Shown: piece after piece, positions 1-5,573 of the stretch | Numbering within the stretch: position 1 is the stretch's first letter | Layout: each line of letters starts with the position of its first letter | From: JAMCRD01 sp964633405 | GTDB lineage: Bacteria; Patescibacteriota; Minisyncoccia; UBA6257; Colwellbacteraceae | Assembly: GCA_964633405.1 (NCBI GenBank) | Contig: CAZWFV010000018.1 | Span: forward strand, 1 to 8,800 | Direction: 5' to 3' | DNA: 8,800 nucleotides | Notes under the pieces: model-generated | What the model saw: the letters and a program-made list of their open reading frames with translations, nothing else | Databases searched by the model: none | Told to the model about the DNA's origin: nothing | Program-made: the position numbers and the translations under genes

Positions 1-663
1 GGATCGACATTCCCTGAGTTTACGGGAGTCCGCCATATGTGTGTGCACATTACCCAGGGGATGACCGTCTATGATGGATCCGGTTTGGGCAACAACGGCA
101 CGATTGCTGGTGCGTCCTGGGGTAACTCCGGTTGCCTGTGCGTCAAAAAACCAATGCCTCTATTTCGACGGCACTGACGATCAGGTTAGCTTCAGTAACC
201 CGTCTCTACCTACATCCACCCTTTCCGGCCTCACTTTCATTGCCTGGCATAATGCCCGTACATTCAGCGGTGGGAGTGGGTTTCTGGTTGGACAAGGAGG
301 CGATGATGTCCTTAGTTTTCACATGATGGGTAACAAACCGTTCTGCGGCGCGAGGGGCGCCGTGCTGGCAACGGCTCAGGGCGGTACGTCGCTTTCCTCT
401 GGTCAGTGGTATATGGTTTCATGCATCGTGGGCGGATCTTTGAATATACTCGTGAATGTTAGTCAAAGCGATGGCTCTGGCAGGCGGTTATGCCCCTTAT
501 ACTCCGCCGAGTTCAGTCTTGAATATAGGCTATTATCCCGGCGGCAGCTGGGGGGAGCAGCAGAGATTGGGCAGGGGGGACGGTAAGCTATGTAAGGCTT
601 TACGACCAGGTCCTGACCTCGAGCCAGCTGCAGCAGATCTATAACGCCGACAAGGGGCAGTAA
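1..663 (+). pseudogene. LamG/concanavalin-like lectin domain, frameshifted remnant (5' end outside window)
   Basis: The stretch encodes a LamG-type jelly-roll domain, usually part of secreted or cell-surface proteins, but the reading moves through all three frames. Frame 1 gives YDGSGLGNNGTIAG from about position 73. Frame 2 gives QCLYFDGTDDQVSF and SLSSGQWYMVSCIVGG (about 135-455). Frame 3 gives LAGGYAPYTPPSSVLNIGYY (about 460-575). Frame 1 resumes with VSYVRLYDQVLTSSQLQQIY and stops at TAA 661-663. Each shift is +1, as from a one-base insertion; the third fits one extra G in the G6 run at 574-579, and the first fits one extra T near 133-136. The YFDGTDD and VRLYDQVLTSSQLQQIYNA segments are classic LamG landmarks. 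No signal peptide is visible because the 5' end is missing. Sequencing error cannot be excluded, but the adjacent genes are damaged too. Confidence 0.75.
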
Positions 664-686
664 TTAATGCAACAATAGTGCCCCTT
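652..686. repeat. Inverted repeat, candidate terminator or operator
   Basis: AAGGGGCA (652-659) and TGCCCCTT (679-686) form a perfect 8-bp inverted repeat with a 19-nt loop. The LamG stop codon lies in the loop. The right arm is followed by ACTTTGT rather than a pure T tract and lies just upstream of the -10 box at 693-698. It could be a weak terminator for the LamG gene or a binding site for the next promoter. The sequence does not decide between these. Confidence 0.35.
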
Positions 687-690
687 ACTT

Positions 691-706
691 TGTATAATAG
701 GCGCTA
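691..706 (+). promoter_or_regulatory. Near-leaderless promoter -10 box of the FMN-binding gene remnant
   Basis: TATAAT is a consensus -10 box at 693-698, and the ATG starts at 706, seven bases later. Transcription would be expected to begin at or beside the A of the ATG, giving a leaderless mRNA. No Shine-Dalgarno is present. The -35 region (about 670-675, CAACAA) is poor. The promoter appears preserved although the gene behind it is broken. Confidence 0.55.
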
Positions 707-887
707 TGTCTAAAAAGATAATGCGCCTGGACATACTACCGAAGTCAACCAGTTCGCGCTTCCAATCCTTAAGCAAGAAGCTATTTCAGCTCAGAGCGCT
801 GACGTCGATATTGTTTCCGGAGCCACCCAGACGAGCCAGGCTTTCTATCAGTCACTGTCGGCTGCACTATCCCAGGCTAAGAGCTGA
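706..887 (+). pseudogene. FMN-binding domain protein (SGAT motif), internally deleted remnant
   Basis: The gene starts with ATG at 706 (MSKKIMR in frame 1) and then loses its middle. From about 726, frame 3 carries the C-terminal part of an FMN_bind domain: EVNQFALPILKQEAISAQ, then DVDIVSGATQTSQAFYQSL, ending SQAKS and TGA at 885-887. In this family, seen in NqrC, RnfG and related extracytosolic flavoproteins, the threonine of SGAT is the residue to which ApbE links FMN by a phosphoester bond. The signal/membrane anchor and first half of the domain are gone. About 60 residues can be read, and family members I recall are well over twice that. The start and the C-terminal piece are in different frames, so no functional product is expected. 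The ApbE remnant follows 18 bp downstream, the expected partner. Confidence 0.8.
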
Positions 888-892
888 TAGGA

Positions 893-906
893 TATATTTG
901 GATCCA
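893..906 (+). promoter_or_regulatory. Candidate near-leaderless -10 box ahead of the ApbE remnant
   Basis: TATATT at 893-898 lies seven bases before the ATG at 906, the same geometry as TATAAT at 693-698 before the ATG at 706. There is no Shine-Dalgarno and no convincing -35. It may be chance in an AT-rich 18-bp gap. Confidence 0.35.
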
Positions 907-1280
907 TGGAAGGAACGCGAGTACTAATGGGTATGCCCGTTATCCTTAAAGTTGTGGACTCTGCGGCTCGATCCGAAGATTTCGCCGCGGTTTTCGATTA
1001 TTTCAAATATGTCGACGATAAATTCAGTACCTATAAACCGAACAGCGGAATCATGCGCATAAACAGGGGAGAGATCGGGCAGAAAGATTGGAATGGCGAC
1101 ATGCAGGAGATATTTACGCTGGCTGAAGACACGAGAGCGATAAGCAGAGGATACTTCGATATCAAGAAGCCAGATGGTTCATATGACCCATCGGGAATTG
1201 TAAAAGGCTGGGCGATTCTGGGCGCCGCCAATATTTTTAGGAAGCGCGGTTTCGGGAATTTCTACGTCGATGCCGGGGGA
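906..1280 (+). pseudogene. apbE: ApbE-type FAD:protein FMN transferase, N-terminal half only
   Basis: ApbE transfers FMN from FAD to a threonine of FMN_bind domains outside the cytoplasm. The 125 residues read here match its first half. They show VLMGMPVILKVVD near residue 10, then FDYFKYVDDKFSTYKPNS, corresponding to the family's ldrlFStY region. After these come RINRGE, a helix with LAEDTRAISRGYFDIKKPDG, and the signature DPSGIVKGWAI, followed by GFGNFYVDAGG. The next residue should be the aspartate of the GGD motif with about 100 more residues. Instead the frame runs straight into a reductase sequence at 1281. ATG 906 is used because TAG at 888 closes the frame upstream. There is no N-terminal signal or lipobox, so the 5' end may also be lost. 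The lost C-terminal half normally supplies further FAD- and Mg-binding residues, so activity is unlikely. Confidence 0.8.
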
Positions 1281-1636
1281 GCCGGAGGGATCGGTATAAC
1301 GCCCTTCCGCAGCATGGTGAAATACTTGAACGATAACAACGAGAGACGCGATATCGTACTCTTATATATTCAAACCATTCTTCCGCCGATATAGTCTACC
1401 GCGAGTTGTTCGACGAGGCCGAACGGCGGATTGACCTCAAGACCGTATATGTAAATACGGATACGGGTAGCGCGGTAAATTCAGACTTTATAAGACACAA
1501 GATACCTGACTACCAGGACAGAACATTCTATATATCCGGCTCTAGAGGCGTGGTTGTCGCTTTCAGGGAGATGCTGTATGGAATGGGCGTCCCTAGAGCT
1601 CGGGCGAAGACAGCTTTCTTCCCGGGATTCGTCTAG
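1281..1636 (+). pseudogene. FNR-like flavin/ferredoxin reductase, NAD-binding half, frameshifted
   Basis: From 1281 the protein changes to the NAD(P)-binding lobe of a ferredoxin-NADP reductase family oxidoreductase. It reads AGGIGITPFRSMVKYL, the AGGxGITP pyridine-nucleotide motif, then RRDIVLLY. The frame is lost in the TATATAT run at 1363-1369. Removing one TA dinucleotide restores VLLYSNHSSADIVYRELFDEA. The rest continues in frame 2 from 1370: LKTVYVNTDTG, DRTFYISGSRGVVVAFREML and the C-terminus AKTAFFPGFV before TAG at 1634-1636. The N-terminal FAD-binding barrel is missing. Such a reductase would pass electrons from NAD(P)H toward membrane or extracytosolic flavins, which fits the neighbouring FMN-binding and ApbE remnants. 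Both the missing domain and the frameshift mark it as a pseudogene. Confidence 0.8.
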
Positions 1637-1672
1637 AGACACAAACCGACCCCTGATTGCTAAGAACATTTT

Positions 1673-1945
1673 CTATAAACAGATATTCTGCCAGCAGATC
1701 GGAAGGTCGCCGTCAAGATACCACCGCCCGTTAAATTGGACGATTTTTATGGTCTGACCGGAATCTGTTTTACATATGCCATAACTGTCGGTTCTCGCCA
1801 GCAACTGGATACATCCCCTGAAGGCATAATAGTTATCGAATGTACTATGAGCTTTCCTAAGTACTATCATCTGATCTACAGACACAATTATAAGCGCGAG
1901 AATTACTACGGAGATCAGTGCAACAATAAAATTATTCTTAAACAA
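1673..1945 (-). CDS. Small single-pass membrane protein of unknown function, Cys-containing
   Basis: I do not recognise a named family. Reading from TTG at 1945 gives 90 residues. There is a short basic N-terminus (FKNN), one strong membrane segment at about residues 6-22 (IVALISVVILALIIVSV), and then a domain of about 65 residues probably outside the cytoplasm. That domain holds four cysteines (FRGC, YGIC, LPIC, QNIC), a SGQTIKIVQFNGRWYLDGDLP stretch resembling a small beta sheet, and ends at ICL. The frame stays open upstream through the tRNA-Leu gene, so that part is not coding. The only downstream ATG (1870) would remove the membrane segment. The TTG start is therefore inferred, with a purine-rich stretch (GACGAAGAAA) before it but no clear Shine-Dalgarno. 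It starts 27 nt past the tRNA 3' end and may share its transcript. Confidence 0.6.
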   Translation of the reverse strand: MFKNNFIVALISVVILALIIVSVDQMIVLRKAHSTFDNYYAFRGCIQLLARTDSYGICKTDSGQTIKIVQFNGRWYLDGDLPICWQNICL

Positions 1946-1972
1946 TTTCTTCGTCTGTGATTTCCTAAAGTG

Positions 1973-2053
1973 TGCCGGGAGAGGGAGTCGGACCCTCATG
2001 AGTTGCCTCACACGATTTTGAGTCGTGCGCGTCTGCCATTCCGCCACCCCGGC
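1973..2053 (-). tRNA. tRNA-Leu (anticodon CAA)
   Basis: The reverse strand folds into an 81-nt class II tRNA. Acceptor GCCGGGG pairs with TCCCGGC, with one G-U at the seventh pair. The anticodon stem is CACGA/TCGTG around loop CTCAAAA, giving anticodon CAA, which reads UUG. The long variable arm (TGAG-GCAA-CTCA) is typical of tRNA-Leu, and the T arm is GAGGG/CCCTC. The discriminator is A. The next genomic bases are CAC, so CCA is not encoded and must be added by nucleotidyltransferase. The gene is divergent from parA. Confidence 0.95.
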
Positions 2054-2064
2054 TTCCAGCAAAA

Positions 2065-2103
2065 TTGATGGTGCCATATTCTTGGGCTATAGTAAAGATA
2101 TTA
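2065..2103 (+). promoter_or_regulatory. parAB promoter with very short leader
   Basis: The -35 box TTGATG (2065-2070) and -10 box TATAGT (2088-2093) are 17 bp apart. The parA ATG at 2104 lies ten bases after the -10, so the predicted mRNA would have about 3-4 nt of leader. No Shine-Dalgarno precedes the ATG. The promoter fits inside the 50-bp gap to the divergent tRNA-Leu. Confidence 0.6.
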
Positions 2104-2883
2104 ATGGCTAGGGTAATTGCTATTTGTAACCAGAAAGGAGGAGTGGGCAAGACCACTACTGCTGTTAATCTGGGTGCATATCTGGCAGCCCTGGGAAGGA
2201 GGGTTCTGTTGGTAGATTTTGACCCCCAAGCCAACGCGACCTCTAGTCTTAGCGGAACCAAGCTCGCCGACGGCAATGTCTATCACGGTCTGACCGGATC
2301 GGTTCCCTATGAGCAACTGATCCATCCCAGTGACGTCTTAAATTATCATTACATCCCGGCTTCTTCGGATCTGTCCGGGGCTCTAGTTGAGTTGGTTTCT
2401 CTGCCTGGCAGGGAATACTACCTACGCAACTTCATACACAACCTTAGACAGCAATACGATTATATTCTTATAGATTTACCGCCGTCACTAAGTTTGTTAA
2501 CTCTGAATGGTCTGGTCGCGGCCGATGAAGTTATTATCCCCGTTCAGGCCGAATATTATAGCCTTGAGGGGCTTAGTGAACTTCTGCGGACGTTGAATTT
2601 ATTGCGTGAACGTTTGCGCCACCCCATCCGCGTTGCAGGGGCAGTGGTGACCCTGTATGATAAACGGGAGAGATTGGCCCGCGAGGTGGCTAAGAATTTA
2701 AGAGAACACTTTCCTCACAGGGTATTTAATACGGAGATTCCTCGCGCCGTATCGTTGGCCGAATCACCTGGTTTTGGCAAACCGATATTGGTTTATGACC
2801 CAAATTCCGTCGGGGCTAATGCCTACCGCCGCTTAGCAGAGGAGGTAATAGCCTTGGAAAACGAGCTAAGAAATGAAATATAA
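2104..2883 (+). CDS. parA: Chromosome-partitioning ATPase ParA (Soj family)
   Basis: ParA is a deviant Walker ATPase that binds DNA non-specifically as an ATP dimer and, with ParB, moves replicated origins apart. The 259-residue product begins MARVIAICNQ and runs into the deviant Walker A motif KGGVGKTTT (residues 11-19), holding both the signature lysine K11 and K16. The Walker A' motif VDFDPQANATSS is at residues 37-48, and Walker B YILIDLPPS ends near residue 128 with D124. The C-terminal part has the usual IPRAVSLAESPGFGKPI stretch. The length is that of chromosomal Soj rather than the longer plasmid ParA with an HTH. The frame is open back to 2065, but the alignment at MARVIA and the promoter spacing favour ATG 2104. 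parB follows after 2 bp, so the two form an operon. Confidence 0.95.
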   Translation: MARVIAICNQKGGVGKTTTAVNLGAYLAALGRRVLLVDFDPQANATSSLSGTKLADGNVYHGLTGSVPYEQLIHPSDVLNYHYIPASSDLSGALVELVSLPGREYYLRNFIHNLRQQYDYILIDLPPSLSLLTLNGLVAADEVIIPVQAEYYSLEGLSELLRTLNLLRERLRHPIRVAGAVVTLYDKRERLAREVAKNLREHFPHRVFNTEIPRAVSLAESPGFGKPILVYDPNSVGANAYRRLAEEVIALENELRNEI

Positions 2884-2885
2884 AT

Positions 2886-3878
2886 ATGTTGGGTAGAGGA
2901 TTAGAAGCGCTCATACCCCCGGAAGGGCAAGAAGAACAGAATAAACCTCAAGAAAATCGGCCGACCGATAGTCAACCGGACGGCTTCGTGGGCAACAAGA
3001 TTGAATCAGCGCCGCACCCGGTCATTCCCAAACGGCAGGTCGCTTCAGAATCCGTTTTCCAACTGGAGGCGGATCGTATCGTTCCTAACCCACATCAACC
3101 CCGCCGTCAATTTGATGAAGAGGCGCTTAGGGAGCTGGCCGTATCCATTCGTGAATTCGGGGTTCTGCAACCCTTGATTGTCACTAAGATAGAAAAGGAG
3201 AGTGAGGAGGGGACCACCGTCAGTTATCAACTTATCTCCGGCGAGCGCAGGCTTATGGCCTCGAAGTTGGCCGGATTGCGCACGGTTCCGGCGATAATCC
3301 GCAACGTGTCTCTAGAGCGCGAGAAGCTGGAGATGGCTGTTATCGAGAACATCCAGCGTGCCGACCTCGACCCGATAGAAGAGGCCAGAGCCTATTCAAA
3401 GTTGCAGGACGAGTTCAAACTCACCCAACGCGAGATAGCTGCCAGACTTGGCAAGAGCAGGGAAGTGGTAGCAAATAGAATGCGCCTGCTGAATCTCCCT
3501 TCAGAGATACAGGAAGCCATAATTTCGGGGAAAGTGAGTGAAAGTCAGGCTAGGTTATTGCTCTCCGTGGATGAGATGCCCAAGCAGAAGAAATTGTTCG
3601 CTGAGCTTATGCACAGCAACATGAGTGTCAGGGATCTCAAAACCAGGGTATCAAGGATAAAATCACCCCACGCCGCCGTTCCTGAGTCAGAATCTGCCGT
3701 TGCACCGGATCCGGAAATGGAATCGCTAAAAGAACAGCTGGAAGAGTTCCTGGGGACACAAGTCGACCTTACCCGTAAAGGCGACAGCGGCAGGATAAGC
3801 ATATCTTTCTACTCTCCCGAAGATCTGCACGGAATAATGGATAAGATCCTTAAAGCGCGCGGGACTCAATCTCTTTAA
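2886..3878 (+). CDS. parB: Chromosome-partitioning protein ParB (Spo0J/Noc family CTPase)
   Basis: ParB loads at parS sites near the origin, forms a CTP-dependent sliding clamp and stimulates ParA. The 330 residues open with the N-terminal ParA-contact peptide MLGRGLEALIPP. A variable linker runs to about residue 55. The core follows: RIVPNPHQPRRQFDEEALRELAVSI at 64-88, the CTP-binding GERR at 119-122 and ENIQR at 154-158. A helix-turn-helix (LTQREIAARLGKSREVVANRMRLL) lies at about 179-202. A charged, proline-rich linker at 260-278 leads to the C-terminal dimerisation domain at about 279-325. The start is two bases after the parA stop with no Shine-Dalgarno, so it probably relies on translational coupling. 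I saw no good match to the bacterial parS consensus in the window. Its 3' end overlaps that of rel on the opposite strand. Confidence 0.95.
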   Translation: MLGRGLEALIPPEGQEEQNKPQENRPTDSQPDGFVGNKIESAPHPVIPKRQVASESVFQLEADRIVPNPHQPRRQFDEEALRELAVSIREFGVLQPLIVTKIEKESEEGTTVSYQLISGERRLMASKLAGLRTVPAIIRNVSLEREKLEMAVIENIQRADLDPIEEARAYSKLQDEFKLTQREIAARLGKSREVVANRMRLLNLPSEIQEAIISGKVSESQARLLLSVDEMPKQKKLFAELMHSNMSVRDLKTRVSRIKSPHAAVPESESAVAPDPEMESLKEQLEEFLGTQVDLTRKGDSGRISISFYSPEDLHGIMDKILKARGTQSL

Positions 3879-5532
3879 TCTCTCTTATCTTCTTAAGTTT
3901 TATAACCATTCTGGAGATCTTATCGCGGTCCGCAGTGTCACATATTATCTTAAGGACACTGAAACGGCCGTTCTGCCCCTTGTTCGAATGGATTTGGAGG
4001 ATATTCACATGCGAGCGCGAGATGGTCGCCGTTATATCCTTGTAAACGCCTATTCCGTCTTCCACCACTATTCTCAATTCGGATCGGGGACTCTCCTTTA
4101 ACATGCCGCCTTCCCCCTTGATTGCCGCTCGTATCTTCTTTTTTGTGAATCCGGCCACGACGAAATTCAGCCACGAAGGGGACGGCTTCTTCCCTTTTTG
4201 GGTTATTATCTCGACTATGTCTTGCGATTGCAGCTTATAATCCAACGGCACTATCTTCCCGTTTACCCTTGCTCCGCTGCATTGATTTCCTAGGTCGGTA
4301 TGGATGAAGTATGCGAAATCCACCGGAGTAGCCCCTCGGGGCAGGTCGACTATTTCCCCCTTTGGGGTAAGGGCGAATATCCTATCTTTGAAGAAATCAA
4401 TCTTCAATGACTCTATGAATTCATTAGAATCGGTGAATTCCTTCTGCCAACTCCTGAGCTGTTGCACCCATTTTAGTTCCTTTCTCTCCGCAAAACTGAC
4501 GGTCTTCTCCTGGGGACTCCTGCTCTTTGTCTGTTCATATGCCCAGTGTGCAGCTATTCCGTTTTCGGCCTCATCGTGCATCGCCCTCGTTCTGATCTGG
4601 AATTCGACATACCTCCCTCCATCAGCTATGACGGTTGTATGTAGGCTGCGGTAGCCGTTGGGTTTGGGCATGGCGATGTAGTCCTTGATTCGCCCCGGAA
4701 CCGGTGGCCATATCTTGTGGATTATGCCCAACGTCGCGTAGCACTCGCCAACGTCCTTAACTATTATCCGGAAAGCCACCAAGTCATATATCTTATCCAA
4801 ATCGGTGCCGTGGCGTTGAAGTTTCTTGTATAGACTGGAGTAACGCTTAGCTCTGAAATCTATAGCAAGAGGTTTTATGCCGGCTTCCTGTAGCGCCTTC
4901 TCGACCTTCGGCCTTATCGATTTCAGATATCTCTCCCTATCTTCATATCTGTCTCTGACATGCTCTATCAACCAACGGTGCTCCTCGGGTTTTACATAGG
5001 GGAACGCCAGGTCTTCCAATTCCCCTGATAAGTGCTGCATACCCAAGCGATAGGCCAGCGGTGCATAGATTTCGGCCGTTTCTTCGGCTATCCGCATCCG
5101 TTTCTGCGGAGGCAGTGCAGATAATGTCAGCATATTGTGCCTGCGGTCGGCCAACTTTATAAGCACCACTCTTATATCTTCGGCCATAGCCAGGATCATG
5201 CGTCTTATATTGTCCGCTTGTTCAGCTTCGCCGCGGTACTTAACGCGGCCGAGTTTGGTAACGCCCTCGACCATAAATTTAACTTCGCTGCCCAACTTCT
5301 TTTCCACGTCGTCCAGTGTTTTTGAAGTGTCCTCGACAACGTCGTGGGCCAGTGCCGCGGCTATGGTGGTATCGTCCAATCCAGATTTGGCCAGATACTC
5401 TGCGGCGGCAACGGCATGACTGAAATAAGGTTCCCCACTCACCCTTTTCTGACCGGAATGGGCCGACCTACTGAAATCGTATGCTCGGCCGATAAGACTG
5501 GATTTATCTTGTATGGCTTTCGCAAAGTCCAT
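3850..5532 (-). CDS. rel: Bifunctional (p)ppGpp synthetase/hydrolase, short Rel lacking the RIS region
   Basis: Rel enzymes make and degrade the stringent-response alarmone (p)ppGpp. The 560 residues show an HD hydrolase domain with H39, HD at 63-64 (AHDVVEDT) and KLADRRHNM at 127-134, so hydrolysis looks possible. The synthetase domain has RAKRYSSLYKKL (227-238), IYDLVAFRI, GRIKDYIAMPKPNGYRSLHTTVI (280-302) and VEFQIRTRAMHDEAENGIAAHWAY. A TGS domain lies at about 384-447 and an ACT domain at about 484-560. Full-length Rel/SpoT proteins run about 700-750 residues. Here only about 36 residues separate TGS from ACT, so the helical and RIS (zinc-finger) domains are missing. The start is ATG 5532, five bases after GGAGG in a strong Shine-Dalgarno (AAAGGAGGTG, 5545-5536). 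A GTG at 5538 lies inside that signal and is rejected. It sits 41 bp after topA and is probably cotranscribed. Confidence 0.93.
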   Translation of the reverse strand: MDFAKAIQDKSSLIGRAYDFSRSAHSGQKRVSGEPYFSHAVAAAEYLAKSGLDDTTIAAALAHDVVEDTSKTLDDVEKKLGSEVKFMVEGVTKLGRVKYRGEAEQADNIRRMILAMAEDIRVVLIKLADRRHNMLTLSALPPQKRMRIAEETAEIYAPLAYRLGMQHLSGELEDLAFPYVKPEEHRWLIEHVRDRYEDRERYLKSIRPKVEKALQEAGIKPLAIDFRAKRYSSLYKKLQRHGTDLDKIYDLVAFRIIVKDVGECYATLGIIHKIWPPVPGRIKDYIAMPKPNGYRSLHTTVIADGGRYVEFQIRTRAMHDEAENGIAAHWAYEQTKSRSPQEKTVSFAERKELKWVQQLRSWQKEFTDSNEFIESLKIDFFKDRIFALTPKGEIVDLPRGATPVDFAYFIHTDLGNQCSGARVNGKIVPLDYKLQSQDIVEIITQKGKKPSPSWLNFVVAGFTKKKIRAAIKGEGGMLKESPRSELRIVVEDGIGVYKDITATISRSHVNILQIHSNKGQNGRFSVLKIICDTADRDKISRMVIKLKKIREIKEIESRAL

Positions 5533-5535
5533 AAG

Positions 5536-5545
5536 CACCTCCTTT
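5536..5545 (-). promoter_or_regulatory. Strong Shine-Dalgarno of rel
   Basis: On the minus strand AAAGGAGGTG sits five bases before the ATG at 5532, a near-perfect complement of the usual 16S 3' end. It decides between ATG 5532 and the in-frame GTG 5538. It is the only clear Shine-Dalgarno among the intact genes here, on a gene internal to an operon. Confidence 0.8.
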
Positions 5546-5573
5546 TTATCCTCTTCGGAGGCCTTTGTCCAGA

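Noticed and set aside
1..663. Programmed ribosomal frameshifting in the LamG gene
   Set aside because: Three separate shifts in one domain without a consistent slippery sequence or stimulatory structure fit decay or sequencing error better.
720..887. Recoding of TGA (as in Gracilibacteria or Absconditabacteria)
   Set aside because: The only TGA that ends a domain here (885-887) sits exactly at the expected C-terminus, and no intact gene contains an in-frame TGA.
1946..2077. Upstream extension of the small membrane protein through the tRNA-Leu gene
   Set aside because: The extension is translated from a tRNA with a complete cloverleaf; its peptide (AEWQTRTTQNRVRQLM) is the well-known artefact of translating a tRNA-Leu.
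2104..3878. Plasmid or mobile-element partition system
   Set aside because: The proteins are Soj/Spo0J-like in length and motifs, and the neighbours are chromosomal housekeeping genes and tRNAs; no replication, transposase or integrase gene is present.
4304..4654. Open frame of 116 codons antisense to rel
   Set aside because: It is a shadow of the rel synthetase/TGS region, with Ser/Leu-rich low-information composition and no start signal.
5533..5538. GTG start for rel, two residues longer
   Set aside because: The GTG lies inside the Shine-Dalgarno sequence that serves the ATG at 5532.
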